From Bacteroidales bacterium (lineage in GTDB: Bacteria > Bacteroidota > Bacteroidia > Bacteroidales > F082): DNA of 50,295 bases. This document shows, piece after piece, positions 24,452 through 33,894 of this stretch. The translations under genes were made by a program, and so were the position numbers. The notes under the pieces were generated by a model. It did no database searches and was not told the DNA's origin. It saw only the letters and a list, made by a program, of their open reading frames with translations. Each line of letters begins with the position of its first letter. Position 1 is the first letter of the stretch. Location: assembly GCA_015491905.1 (NCBI GenBank), contig WGGC01000123.1:1-50295 (forward strand), written 5' to 3'.

Positions 24452-25243
24452 ATGAATTCAACGGAAATAATTATTTTAATTATATCAGGGGTTTTGGTAG
24501 GTTTTATTAACACCCTTGCCGGAGGCGGAAGTATAATTTCATTATCGGTTTTAATTTTATTGGGACTGCCGGCAAACATTGCTAATGGTACAAATCGTAT
24601 TGCTGTAGGTTTGCAAAATGTAGTAGGTGTATCTAGTTTTAGTCAACAGAAAGTAATGCCATGGAAGAAAGGATTATTACTTTCTATTCCAGCAATTGCA
24701 GGCTCTTTAATTGGCGCCAAAATAGCTGCCGATATCAATGAACATGTTTTCCGTATTGCTATTGGTGTTATTATGCTTATAATGATGGCTTTTATTTTAT
24801 TTAAGCCCCAACAATATATATATGGGAAAAAAGAAATTCAGGAAAAACCATTAAATTGGAAAACTTATATCATTTTCTTTTTTATAGGAATATATGGAGG
24901 CTTTATTCAAATGGGAGTGGGTTATTTTTTACTGGCAGGAATAGTATTAGGAGCAGGTTATGATCTTATTAAAGCCAATGCTATTAAAGTACTCATTGTG
25001 TTACTTTATACGCCATTCGCCATGTTAATTTTTTTTATAAATAATCAAATTAATTGGAAATATGGCTTAACATTAGCAATAGGAAATATGGCCGGAGCAT
25101 GGATTGCATCCCGCATGGCAGTGAAAAAGGGTATTAATTTTGTTAAATGGGTTATTATTGTAGTCATTATTATTACTACAGCTCAAATGTTTGGCTTATA
25201 TGATTTTAAAAGTATTATACAAACACTAATTCAACCAAAATAA
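24452..25243 (+). CDS. TauE/SafE family permease
   Basis: A 263-residue inner-membrane protein with about eight hydrophobic segments. The first half carries GFINTLAGGGSIISLSVLILLGLPANIANGTNRI, and the second GIYGGFIQMGVGYFLLAGIVLGAGYDL, typical of the broad TauE/SafE (UPF0721) group. It begins 2 bp after the kinase stop and is thus tightly coupled to the sensor pair, and it precedes two amide hydrolases. In this place it may move the ligand or a product of the pathway, but known members carry sulfur-containing or organic anions; the substrate is not established by sequence. Confidence 0.8.
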   Translation: MNSTEIIILIISGVLVGFINTLAGGGSIISLSVLILLGLPANIANGTNRIAVGLQNVVGVSSFSQQKVMPWKKGLLLSIPAIAGSLIGAKIAADINEHVFRIAIGVIMLIMMAFILFKPQQYIYGKKEIQEKPLNWKTYIIFFFIGIYGGFIQMGVGYFLLAGIVLGAGYDLIKANAIKVLIVLLYTPFAMLIFFINNQINWKYGLTLAIGNMAGAWIASRMAVKKGINFVKWVIIVVIIITTAQMFGLYDFKSIIQTLIQPK

Positions 25244-25270
25244 ATTTGCATTAAATTAAATTATACACAC

Positions 25271-26281
25271 ATGAAAAAAATAATACTTCTTCTTTTAGGT
25301 TTAATTTTAATTATTTCTTCATGTAATATAAAACAAGGACATCCTGAGAAAACAACAGGAAAATACGTTTTAGTAATACATGGAGGAGCTGGCACCATTC
25401 TTAAAAAGAATATGACTTCTAAAAAAGAAAAACTTTATCTGGAAAAATTAAGCCAGGTAATAGATAGCGGTGAATATATTTTAAAAAATGGAGGTTCTGC
25501 TCTTGATGCTGTGACAAAATGTATTACCATCATGGAAAACTCACCACTTTTTAACGCGGGAAAAGGGTCTGTTTTCAATGCAGATGGAAAAAATGAAATG
25601 GACGCATCTATAATGGATGGCTCAAATTTAATGGCAGGAGCAGTTGCTTGCGTGCAAAACATAAAAAACCCAATCCTAGCAGCAAGAGCCGTAATGGAAC
25701 ACTCCAAGCATATTTTAATTGTTAGTAAAGGAGCAGAAATATTTGCTAAATCTCAAGGCCTTGTAATTAAACCTTCATCTTATTTTTTTACAGAAAGCAG
25801 ATGGAAATCCTATTTGCGAGTAAAGAAAAAAATAGAAGAAGGAGAAAAACATGGAACCGTTGGGGCTGTGGCACTTGATACACAAGGAAACCTTGCAGCA
25901 GGAACATCAACTGGAGGAATGACATATAAAATGCCGGGCAGGGTTGGCGATTCTCCAATTATTGGGGCGGGAACTTATGCTGATAATTCTACATGTGCGG
26001 TTTCATGTACCGGTCACGGGGAGTATTTTATTAAAAATGTTGTTGCCTATGATATTGGAGCTTTAATGAAATACACTCAGGTTAGCCTAAAGGAAGCTGC
26101 CAACTATGTTATTCTCGATAAACTAAAAAAACAACATGCTGAAGGTGGTGTAATTGCAGTAGATAAATTTGGGAATTTCACAATGACATTTAATACATCA
26201 GGAATGTACAGAGGATATGTTACCTCTGATGGATTTAAAGGCGTGAAAATTTATAATAAAAACTTTAGAAATGAAGATTGA
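25271..26281 (+). CDS. lipoprotein isoaspartyl peptidase/L-asparaginase (Ntn hydrolase)
   Basis: A 336-residue plant-type asparaginase precursor. The signal sequence ends at the lipobox ISSC with C18, so the enzyme is predicted to be a lipoprotein in the periplasm or outer membrane. The mature part has VIHGGAGT (36-42), the autocleavage site HG-T196-VGAVALD giving the catalytic N-terminal threonine of the beta subunit, and GDSPIIGAGTYAD plus CTGHGEYF for substrate binding. It hydrolyses isoaspartyl dipeptides and asparagine, releasing aspartate (and ammonia from asparagine). Its last 11 bases overlap the glutaminase gene, so both are probably translated together. Confidence 0.9.
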   Translation: MKKIILLLLGLILIISSCNIKQGHPEKTTGKYVLVIHGGAGTILKKNMTSKKEKLYLEKLSQVIDSGEYILKNGGSALDAVTKCITIMENSPLFNAGKGSVFNADGKNEMDASIMDGSNLMAGAVACVQNIKNPILAARAVMEHSKHILIVSKGAEIFAKSQGLVIKPSSYFFTESRWKSYLRVKKKIEEGEKHGTVGAVALDTQGNLAAGTSTGGMTYKMPGRVGDSPIIGAGTYADNSTCAVSCTGHGEYFIKNVVAYDIGALMKYTQVSLKEAANYVILDKLKKQHAEGGVIAVDKFGNFTMTFNTSGMYRGYVTSDGFKGVKIYNKNFRNED

Positions 26282-27191
26282 CTACAATGAAATATTGCAA
26301 CAAATAACATTAGATCTTAAAAATATTAAATATAAAGGTGATGTAGCTAATTATATTCCGGAATTAAAAAGTGTCGATCCCAATAAATTTGGGATTTCAT
26401 TGCAATTTTTAAACAAAAGAGGGTATAATTCAGGAGATTTTAATATTAAATTTTCAATTCAAAGTGTTTCAAAGGTTTTTGCTCTTGCCATGGCTTTCGA
26501 AAAATTAGGAAATAAAATTTGGCATAGAGTTGGTGTCGAGCCATCAGGAACATCTTTTAATTCGCTATTACAATTGGAATATGAAAACGGTATTCCCAGA
26601 AATCCTTTTATTAATGCGGGAGCTCTGGTTGTTTGTGATATTTTAATTGATTTATTGTCTGAGCCCAAAAAAGATTTTTTAAAATTTGTTCAAAAACTGG
26701 CAGGAAATATTCATATACAATACAATAAAAATGTTGCACGTTCTGAAAGTGAAGTTGGATATAGGAATGCATCTTTAGCATACTTATTAAAAGACTTTGG
26801 GAACATAAAAAATCCTGTCGATAAAGTGTTGGATTTTTACTTTCACATTTGCTCTATTGAAATGACATGTGAAGAATTGTCGAAATCATTTCTTGTTTTT
26901 GCAAATCATGGGATAAACCCCCATAATAAAGAAAAAATTTTATCAGAAAGTAAAACAAAACGATTAAATGCATTGATGCAATCTTGTGGATTTTATGATG
27001 AATCGGGGGAATTTACTTTTACTGTTGGGCTACCCGGGAAAAGTGGTGTTGGTGGTGGAATTGCAGCTATCTTTCCGGGAGAATTTGCAATAAGTGTTTG
27101 GAGCCCCCGATTAAACAAAAAAGGTAATTCAATTTTGGGAATGAAAGCACTTGAATTATTTACTACTATTTCAGGAAAGTCTGTTTTTTAA
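26271..27191 (+). CDS. glsA: glutaminase A
   Basis: A 306-residue serine-dependent glutaminase (beta-lactamase-like fold), which converts glutamine to glutamate and ammonia. The catalytic S65-x-x-K68 is in FSIQSVSKVF; other family segments are NPFINAGALVVCDIL, ARSESEVGYRNASLAYLLKDFG and GLPGKSGVGGGIAAIFPG. Length is normal. No signal peptide is seen, so it is cytosolic, in contrast to the lipoprotein asparaginase just upstream, with which it overlaps by 11 bases. Together they suggest that the operon handles amide nitrogen at two locations. Confidence 0.93.
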   Translation: MKIDYNEILQQITLDLKNIKYKGDVANYIPELKSVDPNKFGISLQFLNKRGYNSGDFNIKFSIQSVSKVFALAMAFEKLGNKIWHRVGVEPSGTSFNSLLQLEYENGIPRNPFINAGALVVCDILIDLLSEPKKDFLKFVQKLAGNIHIQYNKNVARSESEVGYRNASLAYLLKDFGNIKNPVDKVLDFYFHICSIEMTCEELSKSFLVFANHGINPHNKEKILSESKTKRLNALMQSCGFYDESGEFTFTVGLPGKSGVGGGIAAIFPGEFAISVWSPRLNKKGNSILGMKALELFTTISGKSVF

Positions 27192-27202
27192 TTACATATA
27201 TT

Positions 27203-27898
27203 ATGTTGATAATTGCACATCGTGGCGCTAGTGGCCATTTTCCGGAAAACACTCTGCTTTCTTTTGAAGAAGCAATAAAAACAGGTGCCAAAGCTATAGA
27301 ACTTGATATTCATGCCTGCAAAACAGGTGAGCTGGTTGTAATTCATGATGATACTGTGAACCGTACAACAAATAAAAAGGGAAATATAGATAATTATTCC
27401 TTATTAGATTTAAATAAACTGAATGCCGGAAAAAATGAAAAAATTCCTTCACTATTAGAAGTTTTGAATTTGGTTAACAGCCGTGCAAAAATAAATATTG
27501 AGCTTAAAGGTAAAGGCACCGGGAAAAAACTAGCAGCCTTTTTAACGGATTATTGTAAAGCACATAATATAAAACATAGCAACTTTTATATCTCTTCTTT
27601 TAGGCATAATGAATTGAAGACATTTCATCACTTAGCTCCTGACTTTCCAATAGGAATATTATATCATTTTTATCCTCGTCATTTTGTTATGCTTGCAAAA
27701 AAATTAAAGGCACACTCTATAAATGTATCTTTTTCGGCATTAAGTTCAACTTTAGTAAACAAAATACATTCCCATAATTTAGAGGTATGGGTATATACCG
27801 TAAATACTATTGAGCAATATCATAAGGTGGAAAGGCTTGGAGTAGATGCTGTTTTTACAAATTTCCCAAAACTTTTTGTTGAATCGCGAAAAAAATAA
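27203..27898 (+). CDS. glycerophosphodiester phosphodiesterase
   Basis: A 231-residue GDPD-family TIM barrel that releases sn-glycerol 3-phosphate from deacylated phospholipids. The active-site residues are present: H6-R7 (AHRGASG), E15 (ENT), E33/D35 (ELDIH) and H48 (HDDTVNRTT). There is no signal peptide, so it is of the cytosolic UgpQ-like type. It is the last gene of the FIST operon (11 bp gap) and ends 7 bp from the convergent glpK, which together with glpD would use its product. Whether the link to the glutaminase operon is functional or only positional is open. Confidence 0.9.
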   Translation: MLIIAHRGASGHFPENTLLSFEEAIKTGAKAIELDIHACKTGELVVIHDDTVNRTTNKKGNIDNYSLLDLNKLNAGKNEKIPSLLEVLNLVNSRAKINIELKGKGTGKKLAAFLTDYCKAHNIKHSNFYISSFRHNELKTFHHLAPDFPIGILYHFYPRHFVMLAKKLKAHSINVSFSALSSTLVNKIHSHNLEVWVYTVNTIEQYHKVERLGVDAVFTNFPKLFVESRKK

Positions 27899-27905
27899 AT
27901 ATATT

Positions 27906-29390
27906 TTACTGATTAATCATAGAGATTACTTTTTCCCAATTTTTTTCCAATTGCATCACCTCATCTTTATTCTTTTCAGGTAAAAATACTTTATCTATCT
28001 TCCACTGATTTTCTAATTCTTCTGTTCCCTTCCAAAACCCGGTATATAATCCTGCAAAATATGCTGCTCCTAAGGAGGTACTTTCAAGGATTTCGGGACG
28101 TTGAACTTTTGTTTGAAGTAAATCTGACTGGAACTGCATTAATAAATTATTAGCCGAGGCACCACCATCAACTCTTAAAGTTTTTATTTTATATTTTATG
28201 TCTTGCTGCATAGCGTCAATAACATCTTTTGATTGAAATGCTATCGATTCAAGTGCAGCTCGTGCAATATGAGCTTTTGAAGTTCCGCGTGTTAAACCAT
28301 AAACAGCACCTTTTGCATATTGATTCCAATAAGGAGCTCCCAAACCTGTAAAAGCAGGAACAAAATACACACCTCCATTATTTTCCACCGTTGATGCTAA
28401 CTTTTCACTTTCACCTGCAGTATGAATAATTTGCAGTTCATCTCGAAGCCATTGAATAACGGCACCTCCAACAAATACACTTCCCTCTAAAGCATATGAA
28501 ACTTCATTATTTAATTTCCATGCAATAGTTGTTAATAACCTGTTTTGAGAAATAACAGGTTTATTACCTGTATTTAAAACTATAAAACAGCCGGTTCCAT
28601 AAGTATTTTTTACCATTCCCTTATGAACACACATCTGTCCGAATAAAGCAGCTTGTTGATCACCGGCAACACCGGTAATTGAAATTGACTCACCAAATAA
28701 ACTTTCCTTTGTATCTCCAAAAAAATCACTGTTTGATTTTACCTCTGGAAGGATATTCTCAGGAATATCAAGAATTTTTAATAACTCTTTATCCCAGTTT
28801 AAAGTATTAATATTAAACAAAAGTGTTCGTGAAGCATTAGAAACGTCCGTAAAATGGTGTTTTCCTCCGGTTAAATTCCAAATCAACCATGTATCAACCG
28901 TTCCAAATGCCAGCTCACCATTTTCGGCCATATCTCTGGCACCCGGTACATTATCAAGAATCCATTTAATTTTGGTACCGGAAAAATAAGCATCAATTTC
29001 CAGACCTGTTTTCTTCTTTATCAAATCTTTAATACCCTGCTTTTTAAGCTTGTCACACATTTCAGCTGTCCTACGGTCCTGCCACACTATAGCATTATAA
29101 ACAGGTTTTCCGGTTTTCTTATTCCATACAATAGTGGTTTCCCTTTGGTTTGTTATGCCAATAGTTTCCACTTCTCCTATTTTTATCCCAGCCTTGTTAA
29201 TGACTTCACTTGCAACTTCATATTGTGTTTTAAATATCTCAACCGGATTATGTTCAACATAACCCGGTTGAGGAAAATACTGAGTAAATTCTTGTTGTGA
29301 AACTCCTTTTATTTTACCATTATGATCAAATAAAACAGCTCTGGAACTTGTTGTACCTTGATCTAGCGCCAGTATGAATTTTTTTTTCAC
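27906..29390 (-). CDS. glpK: glycerol kinase
   Basis: A 494-residue FGGY-family kinase, normal in length. It phosphorylates glycerol to glycerol 3-phosphate with ATP. Motifs include the N-terminal phosphate loop LDQGTTSSR (6-14), [42 protein letters not shown] and [13 protein letters not shown]. It lies 65 bp downstream of glpD on the same strand and probably shares its transcript. No glpF facilitator is present, so glycerol would enter by diffusion or by a gene elsewhere. Confidence 0.95.
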   Translation of the reverse strand: MKKKFILALDQGTTSSRAVLFDHNGKIKGVSQQEFTQYFPQPGYVEHNPVEIFKTQYEVASEVINKAGIKIGEVETIGITNQRETTIVWNKKTGKPVYNAIVWQDRRTAEMCDKLKKQGIKDLIKKKTGLEIDAYFSGTKIKWILDNVPGARDMAENGELAFGTVDTWLIWNLTGGKHHFTDVSNASRTLLFNINTLNWDKELLKILDIPENILPEVKSNSDFFGDTKESLFGESISITGVAGDQQAALFGQMCVHKGMVKNTYGTGCFIVLNTGNKPVISQNRLLTTIAWKLNNEVSYALEGSVFVGGAVIQWLRDELQIIHTAGESEKLASTVENNGGVYFVPAFTGLGAPYWNQYAKGAVYGLTRGTSKAHIARAALESIAFQSKDVIDAMQQDIKYKIKTLRVDGGASANNLLMQFQSDLLQTKVQRPEILESTSLGAAYFAGLYTGFWKGTEELENQWKIDKVFLPEKNKDEVMQLEKNWEKVISMINQ

Positions 29391-29455
29391 TTTAAAAGTT
29401 AATTAATTTAAACCACAATTTTTAATAATCTGCGAAAACTTTTCTAATAATAAAC

Positions 29456-31015
29456 TTAATCTAAAAGATACCCTTTTGCCAAGTTAGTATAAGATTCTAC
29501 CTGTTCTTTCTGCCAGTTTCTTCTTTTATTAAGTTCCTTTGCCATTACTTTGGCAACCACCGGGGCAACTTTTATACTTTCTCTGGCATCCAATAATAGC
29601 AAGCGAATTCTTCTTGCAAGAAAATCCTCTACTTGTAATGCCATTTCTTCTCTTACAGCCCATACTACCTCTGCTTTAAGAAATGGATACTTCGGACTTA
29701 ACCTTTCAGCTAACGAATGGTTTTCCGCAATTAACAATTTTATTTTTTGCAAATCAGAACCATAATTATTAGGAAATTCCGTTGATTGATGGTTCATAAT
29801 GTAACCATGAATAGGCATGTTAGCAGTTACCGATGGCTTTTCCTCCAAACCGGCAATTAAAACAGCTTTATCAATAGTATCTTCTCCCATTTTTCTATAG
29901 GTAGTCCATTTCCCACCAATTATATTAACTAATCCGGAAGGTGAAACAGTTATTTTATGACTTCTGGAAATTTCTTTTGTTTTCTCATTTTCATCAGGTG
30001 CTGCCAATGGCCTAAGCCCTGCAAAAACACTTAAAACATCTTCTTTTTTAGGTTGGTAAGTTAGATATTTACCTGCTGTATTAAGGATAAAATCAATTTC
30101 TTCGGGTAAGGCACGGGGTTCAAGAGTAACCTTATCCATTTCAGTATCCGTTGTACCAACAACGACCTTACCATGCCATGGAACAGCAAATAAAACACGT
30201 CCATCGGAAGTACGAGGAATCATAATAGCAGAATCTCCCTGTAGAAATTTCTTATCCAGAACTATATGAACACCTTGAGAAGGAACAATTGTACGACGTG
30301 TTTCAGGAGCATCCATTTGAATAATTTCATCAGCAAAAACCCCCGTAGCATTAATAACTACTTTCGCTTTTAATCGGAATTCTTCTTCTGTAAAAGCATC
30401 TACAGCATTAACTCCGTTTATAAAGCCAAAATTATCTTTTAACAGCCCTGTTACCTTTAAATAATTAATGGCAGTACCATGATTATCTTCCAATGTTTGG
30501 GCAAGATTAATCGCCAATCTGGAATCATCAAACTGACCATCATAATATATTACACCACCATTTAACCCCTTTTTCTTAAGATTAGGGATAGCCTTTGTCA
30601 CCTCTTCAGTACTAATATGTTCGGATGGCCCCAACCCGAGTTTTCCGGACATCATATCATAAACCTTTAGTCCTAAAGTATAAAATGGACCTCCCCACCA
30701 GTCATAATTTGGGATAATAAAAGACTGGTTTTTCACTAAATGTGGGGCATTCTGTTTTAACAAACCCCTTTCTTTCAACGCTTCTAAAACCAGAGAGACA
30801 TCCCCTTGAGCTAAATATCTAACACCTCCATGTACAAGTTTTGTACTCCGGCTGGAAGTTCCTTTAGCAAAATCATGCTGTTCTAACAGTAAGGTTTTAT
30901 ATCCTCTGGTAGCAGCCTCTACAGCACAACCTAAACCAGTTGCACCTCCACCAATTACAAGCACATCCCATTCAGGAATATCCTTTATTTTCTTTAAATT
31001 AAATGATCTATTCAT
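29456..31015 (-). CDS. glpD: aerobic-type FAD-dependent glycerol-3-phosphate dehydrogenase
   Basis: A 519-residue flavoprotein that oxidises glycerol 3-phosphate to dihydroxyacetone phosphate and passes electrons to quinone. The dinucleotide-binding motif is VIGGGATGLGCAVEAATRG (20-38), followed by GTSSRSTKLVHGGVRYL, a GlpD signature, and GGKWTTYRKMGEDTID. No membrane segment is seen, in line with peripheral membrane attachment. It is followed by glpK, and a -7 box overlaps the end of the preceding hydrolase gene, so it can be transcribed separately. Confidence 0.95.
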   Translation of the reverse strand: MNRSFNLKKIKDIPEWDVLVIGGGATGLGCAVEAATRGYKTLLLEQHDFAKGTSSRSTKLVHGGVRYLAQGDVSLVLEALKERGLLKQNAPHLVKNQSFIIPNYDWWGGPFYTLGLKVYDMMSGKLGLGPSEHISTEEVTKAIPNLKKKGLNGGVIYYDGQFDDSRLAINLAQTLEDNHGTAINYLKVTGLLKDNFGFINGVNAVDAFTEEEFRLKAKVVINATGVFADEIIQMDAPETRRTIVPSQGVHIVLDKKFLQGDSAIMIPRTSDGRVLFAVPWHGKVVVGTTDTEMDKVTLEPRALPEEIDFILNTAGKYLTYQPKKEDVLSVFAGLRPLAAPDENEKTKEISRSHKITVSPSGLVNIIGGKWTTYRKMGEDTIDKAVLIAGLEEKPSVTANMPIHGYIMNHQSTEFPNNYGSDLQKIKLLIAENHSLAERLSPKYPFLKAEVVWAVREEMALQVEDFLARRIRLLLLDARESIKVAPVVAKVMAKELNKRRNWQKEQVESYTNLAKGYLLD

Positions 31016-31073
31016 GGATTAAGCATTATTGAGTAAAGATAAAAATAAATCTTCCATAAAATAAAAGAAAGTC

Positions 31074-31081
31074 CAAAAATA
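31074..31081 (-). promoter_or_regulatory. -7 element for glpD-glpK
   Basis: The complement reads TATTTTTG, a full TAnnTTTG match 58 bp upstream of the glpD ATG and 3 bp beyond the stop of the hydrolase gene. No obvious GlpR-type operator is seen. Confidence 0.4.
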
Positions 31082-31084
31082 AAA

Positions 31085-31768
31085 TTAAACTACAGGACTG
31101 TGTTTTTGTAATAAACCCTGAATAATATCACTAACCTCTTCAGGTTTTTGCCATGTTAAAAAATGATTTCCATTAATAATAAAGAAATCAGTATTTCTTC
31201 TTTTAACAGGCAATATTCTGTCGGCAGAACCATTTATTTTATACAATCGGGAAGGTTTTTTAGAATTATGCCAGTGTAAAATTTTATCAATAGCCCAGGA
31301 AACAAAATCTACATCTGATTTTTTTAGAATTTCATCAAATAATTTGATTTGTTCCTCAGATTTTAAGTTAAAAAAATATTTTTTGAGTAGATCAGGATTG
31401 TTATAAAAAGATTTCGGGATAATCTTGTTAAAATTTATTTTTCCTGCAATTTTATATGAAACCGGCAATTCATCTGCTGTGACAACACTTGAAATTAATA
31501 TCGTTAGAGAAGAGTTTAATAAAATATGTATTTCCGTAGCTACAATACCTCCAAAGGACAAGCCTATTAAAACATCAGTTCTATGAATTTCGTATTTCTT
31601 AATAAGGCGTCTGCAATAACTTAAAAGGGATTCGTTTTTTTCAGGTTTAAGCCAGTAAACATGAATAATATGATAATCACCGGGAAATTTTAGATAAGAG
31701 AAAGCTCTTTCGTCAGCACCGAGCCCGGTAAATAAAAATATTTTTTTTCGCTGATCATACATAATCAC
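31085..31768 (-). CDS. alpha/beta-hydrolase fold protein
   Basis: A 227-residue small hydrolase. The nucleophile elbow is GLSFGG with S71, the N-terminal FTGLGADERAF (13-23) provides the oxyanion region, and the likely catalytic histidine is in NGNHFLTW near the C-terminus. It is shorter than most family members, with a reduced cap region. The substrate cannot be deduced. It is the last gene of a four-gene minus-strand group (13 bp after rsmD). Confidence 0.75.
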   Translation of the reverse strand: MIMYDQRKKIFLFTGLGADERAFSYLKFPGDYHIIHVYWLKPEKNESLLSYCRRLIKKYEIHRTDVLIGLSFGGIVATEIHILLNSSLTILISSVVTADELPVSYKIAGKINFNKIIPKSFYNNPDLLKKYFFNLKSEEQIKLFDEILKKSDVDFVSWAIDKILHWHNSKKPSRLYKINGSADRILPVKRRNTDFFIINGNHFLTWQKPEEVSDIIQGLLQKHSPVV

Positions 31769-31781
31769 AAATAATAACCAA

Positions 31782-32321
31782 TTAAGGTTCTAATTGAAAA
31801 AAACTAAAATTGACTTTCCCATATTTTCGATGTTGGAAAAATTCTTTAAAACCTGACAGGTCAACGCTTTCAGGATGTTCAATCACTAACAAGCCTGATG
31901 GCTTTAACAGTTCGTTTTCAAAAATTAGTTGAACTAAATCAACAAAGTTACTCATTTGGTAAGGAGGATCTGCAAAAATAAAATCATATTTTTCCGGTGT
32001 TTGCCTAACAAAACGGAACACATCTGAACGTTTTACTTTAAGGTTTTCCAAATGTAATTCCCCGGAACCCTTTTTTAACCAGCTAATACAATGTTGGTTC
32101 ATATCTACTGCAGTTACAGAAGCACAGCCACGAGATGATAGTTCAAAGGCTATAGATCCCGTTCCCGAGAACAAATCCAGTCCGGATTTCCCATCCCAGT
32201 TTATATAATTTTGCATAATATTAAACAGTGCTTCCTTGGCAAGATCTGTTGTTGGTCTGACGGGAAGTCCGCCTGGTGGTTTTAAAATTCTTCTTTTATA
32301 TGCCCCACCTATAATTCGCAT
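31782..32321 (-). CDS. rsmD: 16S rRNA (guanine-966-N2)-methyltransferase RsmD
   Basis: A 179-residue SAM-dependent enzyme that methylates G966 of 16S rRNA in the assembled small subunit. It begins MRIIGGAYKRR and has RPTTDLAKEALFNIM, the SAM motif LDLFSGTGSIAFE (48-60) and the catalytic DPPY (118-121), all typical of RsmD. The first 13 bases overlap the end of the DUF3822 gene, so the two are translationally coupled. Confidence 0.95.
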   Translation of the reverse strand: MRIIGGAYKRRILKPPGGLPVRPTTDLAKEALFNIMQNYINWDGKSGLDLFSGTGSIAFELSSRGCASVTAVDMNQHCISWLKKGSGELHLENLKVKRSDVFRFVRQTPEKYDFIFADPPYQMSNFVDLVQLIFENELLKPSGLLVIEHPESVDLSGFKEFFQHRKYGKVNFSFFQLEP

Positions 32322-33181
32322 TGGAAAGCATTTAAAAGTGTAAAAAACTTATGATGTACAGACTCATCCAAATCAAAAGTATAACGAACTGATTCATTAG
32401 GAGAAATAAGCGAACTATTTCTAATATAATGGTATATCATTTCATAATTTTTATCGCTTCTTTCAATTTTACCCATTAATTCTAATTGAACAGTTTCAGG
32501 GTTTAATTTAAGCTGTTCTATTGTTGAAAGAAGAAAATAAATAAAGTCTTCGCTACTTTTAAAGGAAAAATTATTCAAATAAAACAACTTGTTTTCTTTA
32601 AAATAAAGTATATCATAGTTTTCATCATGTACATCTATAAAAAGTTGATTTTTATTTAAATTATTTTTAAAACAATTCAACACCCCTTCAATCAGTCCGC
32701 TTGTATAATGGCAAATATTTATATTAGGCCAAAACTCTTTAACTTTCTCAGCAACCGGGTTGGGAAGATAATAAACATTACCTATACCTACATTTTTTAA
32801 ATTATCGACTACTATGCGATGATTCTCTTGAAAAGGCTGATTAAAACCAAGATACAAATTTTTTTTATCATACTCCAATAACGGAAGAGGAACAAAAGTA
32901 TAAAAAGGGTTTTGCATAAGAAAAATAACTTTTTGATATGGATAAGCAAACCATCCCATTTTATTCAATACCAAATCGAAAATCATGGGTATATCGATAA
33001 TACTTTTCTTTTCGTCAAAATTAAATGATTGAAAGCTTAATAATTTTTCTTTTTCCGGGTGAAATACGGCAAAGGAAAAGCCATACAGATTTAACTGCAT
33101 GGCCATAAAATATGATCTTGTATGGGATTCTTTAAAAGATTTATCCAGATAACTGATATGTGGTTTTATGCTTAAAGGCAT
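32309..33181 (-). CDS. DUF3822 family protein
   Basis: A 290-residue protein of a family nearly restricted to Bacteroidota and commonly next to rsmD. Recognisable segments are HTRSYFMAMQLNLYGFSFAVFHP near the N-terminus, QLFIDVHDENYDILYFKENKLFYLNNF in the middle and SPNESVRYTFDLDESVHHKFFTLLNAFQCEL at the end. The two-part build of repeated beta sheets suggests an actin-like ATPase fold (ASKHA), but no ATP site is clear. Function is unknown. It overlaps rsmD by 13 bases and lies 9 bp after the anchored protein gene. Confidence 0.8.
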   Translation of the reverse strand: MPLSIKPHISYLDKSFKESHTRSYFMAMQLNLYGFSFAVFHPEKEKLLSFQSFNFDEKKSIIDIPMIFDLVLNKMGWFAYPYQKVIFLMQNPFYTFVPLPLLEYDKKNLYLGFNQPFQENHRIVVDNLKNVGIGNVYYLPNPVAEKVKEFWPNINICHYTSGLIEGVLNCFKNNLNKNQLFIDVHDENYDILYFKENKLFYLNNFSFKSSEDFIYFLLSTIEQLKLNPETVQLELMGKIERSDKNYEMIYHYIRNSSLISPNESVRYTFDLDESVHHKFFTLLNAFQCEL

Positions 33182-33190
33182 AAAAAACTT

Positions 33191-33790
33191 TTATTCCCAG
33201 TTACCAGAAGTGGAAGGTTCTTCCATAGACCCCACTTTAAGTCCGGGATATTTTTTTATTTGTTTTTTACTGGCAATAAGGTTAAGAACCATTTGGTGGT
33301 TCATACCTTTTAAGAAAGCCTTAAAAGGAGCAGCTACTTCAAAAACATTTACTTTAACACCACCTTTCTTAATAACCCCTGCTTTAAGGATAAAGTGTTC
33401 ACCACCGGAAAAAGGAATAATATCAATATTGTGATAATTGAATTTTGGTGTTTTACCAAATAATGAATCAGCAACGCTTACATATCCAACTGTATCATTA
33501 ATAGTTAATGTAAAAGTAGTATCATGCGGGTCAGGAATCATTTTTACTACCGGGATTTGAGCACTATCCATAAAATGAATCAAGGTATCAAAAGACCCTG
33601 TATATCTACCATTTAACTGGCTGTAAATAAATTCAGCCAAACGGATATCTTTAAGGTATTTGATAACCACCTCTTCTCTGGCTTTCTTTTCCTTATTAAA
33701 ATTAACAGGCTGCATAATACTATCATAAATAAGATAGGCCAAAACAAGTGCTGCAATTACTAAAACAATGTTGAGAATTTTATTTTTCAT
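33191..33790 (-). CDS. membrane-anchored conserved protein of unknown function
   Basis: A 199-residue protein. One N-terminal membrane helix (5-26) is followed by a helix of about 35 residues (EKKAREEVVIKYLKDIRLAEFIYSQLNGRYTG) and a beta-rich domain, so most of it faces the periplasm. The helix-then-domain plan and the xxxYTGSFDTLIHF segment recall pseudopilin-like proteins, but the prepilin cleavage motif is not present. A TAnnTTTG match (33810-33817, complement) lies 20 bp upstream. First gene of the group with DUF3822, rsmD and the hydrolase. Confidence 0.65.
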   Translation of the reverse strand: MKNKILNIVLVIAALVLAYLIYDSIMQPVNFNKEKKAREEVVIKYLKDIRLAEFIYSQLNGRYTGSFDTLIHFMDSAQIPVVKMIPDPHDTTFTLTINDTVGYVSVADSLFGKTPKFNYHNIDIIPFSGGEHFILKAGVIKKGGVKVNVFEVAAPFKAFLKGMNHQMVLNLIASKKQIKKYPGLKVGSMEEPSTSGNWE

Positions 33791-33809
33791 AGGTTAAAAA
33801 TTTACCGGA

Positions 33810-33817
33810 CAAATTTA
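33810..33817 (-). promoter_or_regulatory. -7 element of the DUF3822-rsmD gene group
   Basis: The complement reads TAAATTTG, a full TAnnTTTG match, 20 bp upstream of the ATG at 33790, giving a short leader for the four-gene unit. Confidence 0.45.
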
Positions 33818-33894
33818 AAATTTTTTATCATTTACTCTAAAAATATTTTTTTTCTTAATAAAATAAAATTTTTTACTTTCTAAATTTCCCTGTA

